From assembly GCF_018219815.1 (NCBI RefSeq), contig NZ_JADMKU010000005.1, positions 62,001 to 126,000 of the forward strand: a stretch of 64,000 nt of DNA, given 5' to 3'. The first letter of the stretch is position 1, and the number at the start of each line of letters is the position of its first letter. This DNA comes from Thalassovita aquimarina (GTDB taxonomy: Bacteria; Pseudomonadota; Alphaproteobacteria; Rhodobacterales; Rhodobacteraceae). Positions 19,137 to 27,784 of this stretch are shown in pieces. Under the pieces are notes generated by a model. It was not told the origin of the DNA and did no database searches. It saw only the letters and a list, made by a program, of their open reading frames with translations. The position numbers and the translations under genes are program-made.

Positions 19137-20252
19137 TCACGCACCAATTGCGCCGCCCTGCGACGCAAGCACATCTTGAACCACCTTCAGTTTGGAACGG
19201 CTCACGGGTGCGGGCGGCAGATCGCCCCCATCGAACAGACAGCGCCCCTTGTCTTTGGTCCGTTCAAAACGGGAGACACGGGCAGGGTTGACCATGTAGC
19301 TGCGATGCGTTTGCAAAAATCCCATCGGCAAGAGGCGCTCGGAGGCCACGGTGATAGGCCAGACACAGAACAGCCGTTCGTGCTTGGTATAGATCTGCGT
19401 GTAATGCCCATCGGCACGTACGAACATCACGTCCCTTGCCCTGACAAAGACCTTGCTGCCGTCCGCTTCGCAGGGGATCTGTAGATCCGCCTTCAGTTCC
19501 GGTGTGGGCTGAGCTTCCTGACGCTCCTCTTCTGATCCGGGCGCGACCAGATAAGTCACGCTCACCCAGAGACACGCCCCGAAGATCACGAAACTGAAGA
19601 AGATCACACCAAGCGCCAAGGTTTCATTGCTCATGGAGGGGCCAAATTCGGCAACGTTGGGCTCTTGCACAAAATTGGTTTCTGCAATCGCCAGAAAGTG
19701 CACGGAGCACACCGCAACCGCAAAGCAAATCGTCCCGAGCACGATGTTGCGGTTCGTGCGTTTTCCATAGGCGATCCAGAAGGCAAGAATGCACAGTCCA
19801 ATGGCCACAAAGGAAGAATAGACAACACCCGACGTCGCGTAGACGGTGCGGCACAACTCCAAACCGGCCATGCCAATGTAGTGCATGACCAGAACGCCTG
19901 TCCCGACAATGCCGCCCGCAAGCGAAATGATGAACGGTGTGCGGTCAGCGAAATGCAAAAGGATCAGGGCCGCGCCAACAAGAAGGATCGCAGACAGAGC
20001 CGACACCAGCGTGATCGCTGCATCATAGTAGAACAGAATCGGCAGCTTCAAACCCAGCATGGCCACAAAATGCATCGCCCAGATCCCGCCTCCCAAAGCG
20101 ACGGCGGCAAGCGCGATCGAAGCCTTTTTCTGAAACATCGGTTTCTCTGACAGATCGCGGGTCAGCGAAAGACCGGTGAACCCAGCGACAAGCGCGACGA
20201 CGCAGGACATCACGATCAGGAAACTGCTATGGTTGACGGTCAGAAATTCCAT
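19137..20252 (-). CDS. coxC: CoxC-like MHYT/LytTR membrane regulator
   Basis: 371-aa protein with an N-terminal seven-helix MHYT sensor domain, seen as the repeats AMHFVAM, VMHYIGM and SVHFLAI, and a C-terminal LytTR DNA-binding domain from about residue 250 (FVRARDVMFVRADGHYTQIYT, then LLPMGFLQTHRSYMVNPARV). MHYT domains are proposed to bind metal and sense CO, O2 or NO. The combination is that of CoxC/CoxH of carboxidotrophs. ATG at 20252 is chosen over a TTG at 20270. It directly precedes coxM, so it probably controls the cox genes. Confidence 0.88.
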   Translation of the reverse strand: MEFLTVNHSSFLIVMSCVVALVAGFTGLSLTRDLSEKPMFQKKASIALAAVALGGGIWAMHFVAMLGLKLPILFYYDAAITLVSALSAILLVGAALILLHFADRTPFIISLAGGIVGTGVLVMHYIGMAGLELCRTVYATSGVVYSSFVAIGLCILAFWIAYGKRTNRNIVLGTICFAVAVCSVHFLAIAETNFVQEPNVAEFGPSMSNETLALGVIFFSFVIFGACLWVSVTYLVAPGSEEERQEAQPTPELKADLQIPCEADGSKVFVRARDVMFVRADGHYTQIYTKHERLFCVWPITVASERLLPMGFLQTHRSYMVNPARVSRFERTKDKGRCLFDGGDLPPAPVSRSKLKVVQDVLASQGGAIGA

Positions 20253-20284
20253 GATGCAGAGGATGACCAAGACTCAAGCGTTTT

Positions 20285-20320
20285 GCAAACAATGCTGTTT
20301 GCACGGCTTCCATTGTTTGC
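20285..20320 (-). promoter_or_regulatory. Inverted and direct repeats upstream of coxC
   Basis: GCAAACA (20285-20291), 4-nt spacer, TGTTTGC (20296-20302) form a perfect inverted repeat; a third TGTTTGC lies at 20314-20320, an 18-nt direct period from the second. The group lies 33-68 nt upstream of the coxC start. LytTR proteins bind pairs of short direct repeats, usually about two helical turns apart, so this may be a regulator site, perhaps autoregulatory. The 18-nt period is shorter than the usual spacing. Confidence 0.45.
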
Positions 20321-20552
20321 CTTGGAACGCGGTCAGAGACTGCCACAATCCTAAATGACCCAAATCCCTTCGGCAAAGGAACCAAAGCTGCAAAAACCTA
20401 AATGCAATGTTCGAATAGAAGACATACAGGCGCTTTGCAGCATCGGTCAATTTTGGGCTCATAGCGGACATTTTCCGCAAGCGCATCATGGCATATTCGG
20501 GTCAGTTTTTGACGAGAAGATTAAAGTCATCTGACATTCCACAGGCGCGCGC
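20321..20552. other. Non-coding gap between coxC and sseB-like gene
   Basis: No supported ORF on either strand. The stretch is more A+T rich than the genes to its right (sseB-like onward), marking the end of the lower-GC block. It is the 3' side of the sseB-like gene and the 5' side of coxC. Confidence 0.5.
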
Positions 20553-21344
20553 TCAGCGCAGGATCGGCGGCTTGTCCGGGTCCGATCCGGGCGCTGTCCG
20601 GCCCAGTTCCTGCACCTCTTCGGGCTGCGGCAGATCGAAGCGAAGCCCCCATTGCGCCAGTTTCGCCGCCAGCGGATCGCTGGCGCGCACGAAGCTCACA
20701 TCCAGCGCCCCGGCCTCGATGCCCGAAAAGGTCAGCGCCTCGGACACCGCCTTGGCCAGCGCGTCCTCGGCGCCCGGCACCGCGTCGACGAAGGCCAGCA
20801 GGTGATTGCGCGCCCCGCCCTCGTAGGTCGCCGCCGCCAGGTAGGCCAAATGCGCCAGCCCGGTCGCGGTGACCAGTTTCGCGTCAATCGCCGCCAGCAT
20901 CTCCTCGGGCAATCCCGAGGGCCGGCCGATTTCCTCAATCCGCGCCTCGGCCTCGTCCGGCGCGTGGCCCAGCGTTTCGGACAGCCAGGTCACCGCCTCG
21001 GGCGGGATCAGGATCGACGATGGCGCGATTTCGAGGTTGACGCCCAGTCCGATGCCCTGCCCGGCCAGCAACCCGGCGATCACCCGCCCCGACAGCGCCG
21101 CGTAAGGCGCCGGGCCACCGACGAATTGCGCCAGCCGGTCTTCGCGGTCGAATACCAGCACGAAGGAATGATCGGACAGCTCGAACAGTTCCGGCGACAC
21201 GTTTTCGTCTACCGGTTCCTCGCTCAGCAACAGGAACAATTCGCTGTCGGCCAAGCGCTCGTAGAACCGCAGGCGCGCGGCCTCGTTACCTTCATTCTCC
21301 GCCATCGCCGCATGGGCGGCATCCAGTGCAGTCAGCTCTGTCAT
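20553..21344 (-). CDS. SseB-family N-terminal domain protein
   Basis: 263-aa protein of the SseB family, named for enhanced serine sensitivity in E. coli. The N-terminal domain is recognised by NEAARLRFYERLADSELFLLL followed by HSFVLVFDREDRLAQFVGGPAPYAALSGRVIAGLLAG. The start at 21344 has GGAGGGAAAAGCG before ATG; the longer frame to 21386 lacks such a site. Biochemical role is unknown. Divergent from the UDG-family gene. Confidence 0.8.
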   Translation of the reverse strand: MTELTALDAAHAAMAENEGNEAARLRFYERLADSELFLLLSEEPVDENVSPELFELSDHSFVLVFDREDRLAQFVGGPAPYAALSGRVIAGLLAGQGIGLGVNLEIAPSSILIPPEAVTWLSETLGHAPDEAEARIEEIGRPSGLPEEMLAAIDAKLVTATGLAHLAYLAAATYEGGARNHLLAFVDAVPGAEDALAKAVSEALTFSGIEAGALDVSFVRASDPLAAKLAQWGLRFDLPQPEEVQELGRTAPGSDPDKPPILR

Positions 21345-21438
21345 CGCTTTTCCCTCCGGGTTGCCCTGCGGTATCGCGCACCCCATCTATGGGCAAGACC
21401 AAACCGCAGCAAGAAGGGCCGCCGCCGAGGAAAACCGC

Positions 21439-22050
21439 ATGGAGCTGACAAAGGAAATCGCCGCCTGCCGGCTTTGCGCCGATCGTTTCGCGGCCACCGC
21501 GACCAGTCATGCGCCACGCCCGGTGCCGTGGTTCCGCCCCTCGGCGCGAATTCTGATCGCGGGACAGGCGCCGGGAATGCGCGTGCATGACGCCCGAAAG
21601 CCGTTCTTCGACCGGTCCGGTGACCGGCTGCGCGACTGGATGGGGGTCAGTTCCGATGACTTCTATGATCTGGACCGGATCGCCTGTGTTCCCGCCGCCT
21701 TCTGCTTCCCCGGCTACAATGCGAAACGTTCCGACCTGCCGCCGCCGCCGATCTGCGCACATACTTGGCAGGACAGGGTGATGGCTGCGCTGCCGAAGCT
21801 GCGGCTCAGGATTCTCGTCGGCGCCTATGCCCATCGCAACCATCTGGGGGTGAAGACCAACCTGACCGAAACCGTGCGCAACTGGCGCGCCCATGCGCCG
21901 GGAGTGTTCGTGCTGCCTCACCCGTCGTGGCGCAACACCGGGTGGCTGCGCAAGAACCCCTGGTTCGAGACAGAATTGCTGCCGGAACTGAAACGGGCGG
22001 TCAGCACCGTGATGGCGACAACACCTTCCGGCAATCCGGCCAATCCTTAA
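21439..22050 (+). CDS. Uracil-DNA glycosylase superfamily protein
   Basis: 203-aa UDG-fold protein. The motif-1 region is ILIAGQAPGMRVHDARKPFFDRSGDRLRDWMG and the C-terminal motif is LPHPSWRN. An N-terminal CRLC and two later Cys groups resemble the Fe-S ligands of family 4/5 enzymes, but spacing is not a clear match. Probable base-excision repair enzyme; substrate cannot be fixed from sequence. The start at 21439 follows GAGGAAAA and begins with the conserved MELTKEIAACRLC. Confidence 0.75.
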   Translation: MELTKEIAACRLCADRFAATATSHAPRPVPWFRPSARILIAGQAPGMRVHDARKPFFDRSGDRLRDWMGVSSDDFYDLDRIACVPAAFCFPGYNAKRSDLPPPPICAHTWQDRVMAALPKLRLRILVGAYAHRNHLGVKTNLTETVRNWRAHAPGVFVLPHPSWRNTGWLRKNPWFETELLPELKRAVSTVMATTPSGNPANP

Positions 22051-22207
22051 GCCCTAAAACCCGCTGCCGCGTGCCCTGGTGGCTCAGAAGCCGAAATGTT
22101 CTGAACTGGCGAAGAAATTCGACCAATTTCGCAAGTCGCAACCTTGCTCACCCGCTCTAAATGGCCTAGTTCTCGCGCCAATTCACGGCCAAGGACATGG
22201 AGAGCTT

Positions 22208-23455
22208 ATGTATCGCGTCTGGAACTTTCTGACCAACTACTCGCTACTGTTGATCTTTGGCGCGGTAACCGCCCTGATCTGGGCGAATGTCGACCCGCAC
22301 AGCTATCATGAGATCGTCCACTTGAAGCTGTGGGAAGATGCCCCGATCGGAAGCCTGCATGACGGGCACCGGACGCTGACCCTGCACTACCTGATCAACG
22401 ACGTGCTGATGGCCTTCTTCTTCGCCATCGCCGCCAAGGAAGTCTGGGAAGCGATCATCCTGAAGAACGGATCGCTGCGCGGCAAGAAGGCGGCGACACC
22501 GCTTTTCGCTACCGCCGGGGGCATGCTGGGCCCGATCGCGGTTTACCTGGGCATGGCCTTTTTCATCTGGCCCGACACCTATACCGACGTTCAAAACGGT
22601 TGGGCGATCCCGACCGCCACCGACATCGCCTTTTCCTACCTCGTCGGCCGGCTGGTCTTTGGCGCCGGCCACCCGGCGGTGCGGTTCCTGCTGCTGCTGG
22701 CGATCGCCGACGATGCGGCGGGGCTGATCATTCTGGCCATCTTTTACCCGTCGGGCGACCTGGCACCGCAATGGCTTTTGTTGTCACTGGGCGCGGCGAT
22801 CGCGGTTTTCGTGCTGGCGAACTGGCTGCCGCGCTATCTGGACCGTGGCAACCAGGACCGCCCGGTATCGACATGGATGCGCGCGAAGGTCGGCTTCTGG
22901 CCCTATCTGATCGCCGGCGCGGCCAGCTGGTACGGGTTCCAGGAAGCGGGCATTCACCCTGCTCTGGGCCTGCTGCCGATCGTTCCCACCATTCCGCATG
23001 CCGACCGCGCCTTCGGGATCTTCAGCGAGGCGGAACAGTACCTGACCGACCTGCTGAACCATATCGAACACGCGCTGAAACACCCGGTCGAGGTGATCTT
23101 GTTCTTCTTCGGCCTACTCAATGCCGGGGTGGAGTTTTCGTCGATTTCCGAACCGACCTGGCTGGTGCTTGGCGGGCTGCTGATCGGCAAACCGGTCGGC
23201 ATCCTGATCTTCGGCATCCTCGGGGCGCATGTGCTGCGCCTTGGCCTGCCGCGGGGGATGCGCACGATCGACCTTCTGGTGATCGGCTGCGTCGCCGCGA
23301 TCGGTTTCACCGTGTCGCTGTTCGTGGCCTCGGTCGCCTTCCCGGGTGGCGCGGTTCAGGACGCCGCGAAGATGGGCGCCTTGTTCAGCTTCGCCGCCGC
23401 CATCATTTCGGTGATCGCAGGCAAGGTTTGCCGAGTGAGCAAGCAAGAACTCTGA
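22208..23455 (+). CDS. nhaA: Na+/H+ antiporter NhaA
   Basis: 415-aa inner-membrane antiporter for sodium and pH homeostasis. The paired aspartates of the ion site are in LLLAIADDAAGLIIL, and the TATDIAF and FTVSLFVASVAF segments match the family. The ATG at 22208 after GGAGAGC is preferred to the upstream GTG (22079), which would add a non-family tail. A strong terminator follows. Confidence 0.94.
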   Translation: MYRVWNFLTNYSLLLIFGAVTALIWANVDPHSYHEIVHLKLWEDAPIGSLHDGHRTLTLHYLINDVLMAFFFAIAAKEVWEAIILKNGSLRGKKAATPLFATAGGMLGPIAVYLGMAFFIWPDTYTDVQNGWAIPTATDIAFSYLVGRLVFGAGHPAVRFLLLLAIADDAAGLIILAIFYPSGDLAPQWLLLSLGAAIAVFVLANWLPRYLDRGNQDRPVSTWMRAKVGFWPYLIAGAASWYGFQEAGIHPALGLLPIVPTIPHADRAFGIFSEAEQYLTDLLNHIEHALKHPVEVILFFFGLLNAGVEFSSISEPTWLVLGGLLIGKPVGILIFGILGAHVLRLGLPRGMRTIDLLVIGCVAAIGFTVSLFVASVAFPGGAVQDAAKMGALFSFAAAIISVIAGKVCRVSKQEL

Positions 23456-23480
23456 ACCGAAAACGGAAACAATTCTGGGA

Positions 23481-23509
23481 AACCGGCGCCAAAAGGTGCC
23501 GGTTTTTCT
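23481..23509 (+). terminator. Rho-independent terminator after nhaA
   Basis: Stem AAACCGGCGCC / GGTGCCGGTTT (one G-T wobble), loop AAAA, followed by a T-run. It begins 26 nt after the nhaA stop. Confidence 0.85.
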
Positions 23510-23641
23510 ATATTTGGCCTTAATTTTGCCTCCCCCCCCGTGGCATATCTATAGCTAAACCCGCGCCTAGACGTTAACGAACAAGTAACATTGTTTCGGA
23601 ACAAGGCCCCAAGCGGGGATCGAGAGGAGAGCCGGAGCGAA

Positions 23642-24301
23642 ATGCTCGAATTCGAGAATGTCAGCAAGTCCTTCTGGACCGGCACGCAGCGCAAGGTGAT
23701 CCTTGACCGCGTGTCTTTCCGCGTGGAACTGGGACAATCGCTTGGCATTCTGGCCCCGAACGGCACCGGCAAGACCACTTTGATCAACATGATGGCCGGG
23801 CTTGAAAAACCCGACGAAGGCCAGATCCGCAGGGGCTGCCGGGTATCTTTCCCGCTGGGGTTCATGGGCGGCGTGATCAACAAGCATTCGGCGATGGAAA
23901 ACAGCCGCTACATCGCCCGGCTTTACGGTCTCGATCCCGACTATGTCGAAGCGTTCTGCCGCTGGCTTTGCGGATTGGACGAATATTTCGACCAGCCGCT
24001 GGGCACATACAGCTCGGGGATGAAGGCGCGGTTTTCCTTTTCGTTGCTGCTGGCGCTGGATTTCGACATCTACCTGATCGACGAAGGCATGCCGGGTTCG
24101 ACCGATGTCGAGTTCAACCGCAAAGCCGGTGACATCCTGCGCGACAGGCTGCGCACAACCACGGTTATCATCGTTTCGCACCAGCCCGCGACGCTGGAAA
24201 AATTTGCCCGTTCAGCCGCCGTTCTGTCGAATGGCAAGCTGCATATGTTTGACACCTTGGAAGAGGCGAAACAGCTCTATGACTACGAAACCCAAGGCTA
24301 A
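23642..24301 (+). CDS. kpsT: KpsT-like polysaccharide export ATPase
   Basis: 219-aa ABC ATPase of the capsule/O-antigen exporter type. Walker A is APNGTGKTT (residues 39-47), the signature is YSSGMKARFSFSLLLAL, and Walker B is DIYLIDEG. Start at 23642 is chosen because MLEFENVSKSF is the family N-terminus; the frame opens at 23591. It overlaps the KpsE-like gene by 23 nt. No KpsM-type permease is adjacent. Confidence 0.85.
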   Translation: MLEFENVSKSFWTGTQRKVILDRVSFRVELGQSLGILAPNGTGKTTLINMMAGLEKPDEGQIRRGCRVSFPLGFMGGVINKHSAMENSRYIARLYGLDPDYVEAFCRWLCGLDEYFDQPLGTYSSGMKARFSFSLLLALDFDIYLIDEGMPGSTDVEFNRKAGDILRDRLRTTTVIIVSHQPATLEKFARSAAVLSNGKLHMFDTLEEAKQLYDYETQG

Positions 24302-26036
24302 GAAATTCCGCATCCGGCGCAGCACCCACCCGGCCGGCGCCTCGGCCGAGTCGCGCCAGGACGGAGCGCCGCAGGAACCGCAATCCGACGCGGCCCCGCG
24401 CCCGGCCGCCCCCGGCCAGCCGACCCGCAGCTACCTCTCCGACGTCCGCTCCCGGTCGCAGGCCACCGCCGCGGCCCCGGTTCCGCGGCGCCCGCAGGCA
24501 CAGGTTCCCGGCCGCCCGAAACGGCCCGAACGCGCGGCCGATGGCAAGACCATCGAGGGCCTGGTTTCCTCTGCCTTGGAAACCAGCGTCGATCAGGAAA
24601 TCGATGCCATCCGAAACGAAGGCCTGACCGGGCAACAGCTGCGCATGGCCCGGCGCGTGGCGCAGAAGCGCGGGCTGGCCCCGACATCGGATTTCGATGC
24701 CGTCCGGTTGCTGCGCGCCAACGGGATCGATCCGTTCAAGCGTTCAACCATGCTGGAACTGGTCGTGCCGCAGGGAAACGACAACGAACAGCAGGCCAAG
24801 CCGCCGGCAAAACCCGCCAAGACCCAGCTGCCGCAAACGGTGCCGCCGCAGGGGCAGACCCTGCCGTCGACCGAGGTCAGCCCGGCCGAACGGCGCAATG
24901 CCGAGATCATGGATATCCAGAGGGACATCGAGCGGCGGCGGCGGCGCAAGCTGACGCTGCTCTTGACCCGGCTGGCTTTCTTCATCTTCCTGCCGACGCT
25001 CCTTGTCGGCTGGTACTACTACTTCGTCGCGACGCCGCTTTACGCCACCAAGTCGGAATTCCTGATCCTCGAAGCCGACGCCACCGGCGGATCGGCCCTG
25101 GGCGGGCTGTTGTCGGGCACCCAGTTCGCCACCAATCAGGACGCCATCGCGGTGCAAAGTTACCTGATGTCGCGCGATGCGATGAAACGGCTGGATCAGG
25201 ACATGGGCTACAAGGCGCATTACACGCAGGACCATATCGACCCGATCAAGCGGCTGCCGCCGGATGCATCGGATGAAGCCGCCTACAAGATCTACAAGCG
25301 CAACGTGAAAATCGGCTATGACCCGACCGAGGGCGTCGTCCGGATGGAAGTGATCGCCGCCGATCCGCAGACCAGCGCCGCCTTTTCCGAACACCTGATT
25401 TCCTATGCCGAGGAACGGGTCGACGAACTGTCCCGCCGCAAGCGCGAAGACCAGATGCGCGAAGCCCGCGCCAGCCTGGAAATGGCCAAACAAGAACGCC
25501 GCGAAGCGCAGGAACGTCTGGTCAAGCTGCAGGAAGGAACGCTCTTGGATCCCGAGGGCGAAATGGCCAGCATCCGGGCGCTGATCAACAACGTGGAAAT
25601 GCAACTGCAGGACAAGGATCTGCAATTGCAGACCCAGCTGAACAACGCCCGGCCGAACCGGTCGAAGGTGCAGGCGCTGGAAACCGAAACCCGGCTGCTG
25701 CGGGCGGAACTGGAAAAGCAGAAATCGCGCCTGAACGAAGCCGCAAACGGCGATACATCCCTGGCGGCCAAGGCGGCGCAGATCCAGATGGCGCAGGCCG
25801 ATCTGGCCACGGCGGACCTGTTCCTGCAATCGGCGCTGCAAAACGAAAAGCAGACCGCTCTGGAGGCCAACCGCCAGGTGCGCTACCTGACAACCTCGGT
25901 ACGCCCGGTGGCACCGGACGACGCCACCTATCCGCGCGCTTTCGAAAACACCATCTTGGCGTTTCTCGTGCTGTCGGGGGTGTACCTGATGGTGTCGCTC
26001 ACTGCGTCTATCCTGCGCGAACAGGTTTCGTCCTGA
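24279..26036 (+). CDS. KpsE/Wzz-like capsule export inner-membrane protein
   Basis: 585-aa polysaccharide co-polymerase-like protein. Residues 1-220 are cytoplasmic, rich in Pro, Ala, Arg and Gln, an unusually long tail. A first transmembrane segment lies near 225-250, followed by the beta-rich periplasmic head (ATPLYATKSEFLILEAD), a long coiled coil around 400-530 and a second membrane segment near 558-578. This layout matches KpsE. The ATG at 24279 gives translational overlap with kpsT. Confidence 0.82.
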   Translation: MTTKPKAKKFRIRRSTHPAGASAESRQDGAPQEPQSDAAPRPAAPGQPTRSYLSDVRSRSQATAAAPVPRRPQAQVPGRPKRPERAADGKTIEGLVSSALETSVDQEIDAIRNEGLTGQQLRMARRVAQKRGLAPTSDFDAVRLLRANGIDPFKRSTMLELVVPQGNDNEQQAKPPAKPAKTQLPQTVPPQGQTLPSTEVSPAERRNAEIMDIQRDIERRRRRKLTLLLTRLAFFIFLPTLLVGWYYYFVATPLYATKSEFLILEADATGGSALGGLLSGTQFATNQDAIAVQSYLMSRDAMKRLDQDMGYKAHYTQDHIDPIKRLPPDASDEAAYKIYKRNVKIGYDPTEGVVRMEVIAADPQTSAAFSEHLISYAEERVDELSRRKREDQMREARASLEMAKQERREAQERLVKLQEGTLLDPEGEMASIRALINNVEMQLQDKDLQLQTQLNNARPNRSKVQALETETRLLRAELEKQKSRLNEAANGDTSLAAKAAQIQMAQADLATADLFLQSALQNEKQTALEANRQVRYLTTSVRPVAPDDATYPRAFENTILAFLVLSGVYLMVSLTASILREQVSS

Positions 26037-26183
26037 CCGCGCCCCCTGAACGCGCGGTCGCCTGCCCAATCGGCAGGCGGCTCCGCGCCTGCTGCCGTAA
26101 AAATCACCACCCGTTTGTTGTATTCCCGCCATATGCTGGGCATACAAGTCAGGTGCATTCGTAAATCCGAAGTGAGCCTTAAC

Positions 26184-27680
26184 GTGTCCAAACCCAAATC
26201 CGACGTCACCCCCAACACCTGGGAATTCCTCCGCGACCCGATGATTACGCCCACCGGCTTCCGCGAATACGACGCGCGCTGGAAGTATCCCGATGAAATC
26301 AACCTGCCGGGGATGACGGCGCTCGGGCTCGGCATTGGCACCCAGATGCGCAAGCACGGGCTCGATCCGGTGATCGCAGTCGGCAACGATTACCGCGACT
26401 ATTCGCTGGCGATCAAACAGGCGCTGGTGATCGGGCTGGTGCAGGCCGGCATCCGGGTTAAGGATATCGGCCCGTGCATCACGCCCATGGCCTATTTCAG
26501 CCAGTTCCACCTCGACGCGCCCGCGGTGGCGATGGTCACCGCCTCGCACAATCCGAACGGCTGGACCGGGGTGAAGATGGGCTTCCAGCGGCCGCTGACC
26601 CACGGGCCGGACGAAATGTCCGAATTGCGCGACATCGTGCTGGAAGGCCGCGGCGAACCGGCACCGGGCGGCTCATACGAAACCGTCGATGGTGTGTTCG
26701 GCGCATACATGGACGACCTGGTCGGCGATTTCAAAATGACCCGCAAGCTCAAGGTCGTCTGCGCCACCGGCAACGGCACCGCCTCGGCCTTCGCGCCGGC
26801 GCTCTTCGAACGGCTCGGTGTCGAGGTGGTCGAAAGCCATAACCGGCTCGATTACACCTTTCCCAATTACAATCCCAATCCCGAAGCGATGGAAATGCTG
26901 CACGACATGGCCGATAGCGTGAAGGCGTCGGGCGCCGATTTCGCGCTCGGCTTCGACGGCGATGGCGACCGCTGCGGCGTGGTCGACGACGAGGGCGAAG
27001 AGATCTTCGCCGACAAGATGGGCGTGATCATGGCCCGCGACCTGGCCAAGCTCTATCCCGGATCGACCTTCGTGGCGGACGTCAAATCGACCGGCCTGTT
27101 CGCCTCCGATCCCGAACTGCAGAAATACGACATCAAGGCCGATTACTGGAAAACCGGTCACAGCCACATGAAACGGCGGGTCCATGCCCTGGGCGCGCTG
27201 GCGGGGTTCGAAAAATCCGGCCACTATTTCCTCGCAGGCGATATCGGGCGGGGCTATGACGACGGCATGCGGGTGGCGGTGGAAATCTGCAAGCTGATGG
27301 ACCGCAACCCGGACATGAAGATGTCCGACCTGCGCAAGGCACTGCCGAAAACCTGGTCGACGCCGACCATGTCGCCCTATTGCGCCGATACGGAAAAATA
27401 CGCGGTGCTCGACCGGCTGGTGGAAAAGCTCGTCGCCAAGGCCGATGCCGGCGACATGTTCGCGGGCCAGCCGATCAAGGAGGTCGTCACCGTGAACGGC
27501 GCCCGGGTGATCCTGGAGGACGGATCCTGGGGGCTGGTGCGCGCCTCGTCGAACACCCCAAACTTGGTGGTGGTCTGCGAATCCAGCAACAGCGAAGCGG
27601 AAATGCGCGCCATCTTCGAAGAAATCGACGCGGTGATCAAAACCGAACCGCTGGTCGGCGACTACGACCAGAAGATCTAA
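26184..27680 (+). CDS. Phosphomannomutase/phosphoglucomutase
   Basis: 498-aa alpha-D-phosphohexomutase, interconverting 1- and 6-phosphates of mannose or glucose for nucleotide-sugar synthesis. Active-site Ser121 sits in TASHNPNG (119-126); the Mg2+ loop is DGDGDR (258-263); the C-terminal phosphate-binding loop is RASSNTPN. The start is a GTG at 26184 by similarity to the family N-terminus SKPKSDVTPNTWEFLRDPMI; a GTG at 26172 is the main alternative. Position after the KpsT/E-like pair suggests a role in surface polysaccharide supply. Confidence 0.9.
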   Translation: MSKPKSDVTPNTWEFLRDPMITPTGFREYDARWKYPDEINLPGMTALGLGIGTQMRKHGLDPVIAVGNDYRDYSLAIKQALVIGLVQAGIRVKDIGPCITPMAYFSQFHLDAPAVAMVTASHNPNGWTGVKMGFQRPLTHGPDEMSELRDIVLEGRGEPAPGGSYETVDGVFGAYMDDLVGDFKMTRKLKVVCATGNGTASAFAPALFERLGVEVVESHNRLDYTFPNYNPNPEAMEMLHDMADSVKASGADFALGFDGDGDRCGVVDDEGEEIFADKMGVIMARDLAKLYPGSTFVADVKSTGLFASDPELQKYDIKADYWKTGHSHMKRRVHALGALAGFEKSGHYFLAGDIGRGYDDGMRVAVEICKLMDRNPDMKMSDLRKALPKTWSTPTMSPYCADTEKYAVLDRLVEKLVAKADAGDMFAGQPIKEVVTVNGARVILEDGSWGLVRASSNTPNLVVVCESSNSEAEMRAIFEEIDAVIKTEPLVGDYDQKI

Positions 27681-27710
27681 CCGCAGCCCCCGCGGCAGGA
27701 CCGAACCGCG

Positions 27711-27783
27711 GCTTCTTCTTTTCGAAAATATCCCGGGGGTGAATGCGCGCCGCGCGCGAAGAGGGGGCGGCGCCCCCTGCCCC
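27711..27783 (+). repeat. Dispersed 3'-end repeat, copy A
   Basis: A T-rich core (CTTCTTCTTTTCGAAAATAT) followed by CCCGGGGGTGAA, then G/C-rich palindromic sequence including GGGGGCGGCGCCCCC near 27763-27777. It starts 31 nt after the PMM/PGM stop. The same core recurs at 48651 and 62612, each time just 3' of a plus-strand gene. Confidence 0.8.
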
Positions 27784-27784
27784 G

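Noticed and set aside
23515-23641. C-run (8 C) and A/T-rich leader before kpsT as a phase-variation tract
   Set aside because: The homopolymer lies outside any coding frame and well upstream of the start; a promoter effect is possible but nothing else supports it.
24744-26603. 619-codon minus-strand ORF
   Set aside because: Antisense to the KpsE-like and PMM/PGM genes and spans their gap; no domain recognisable.
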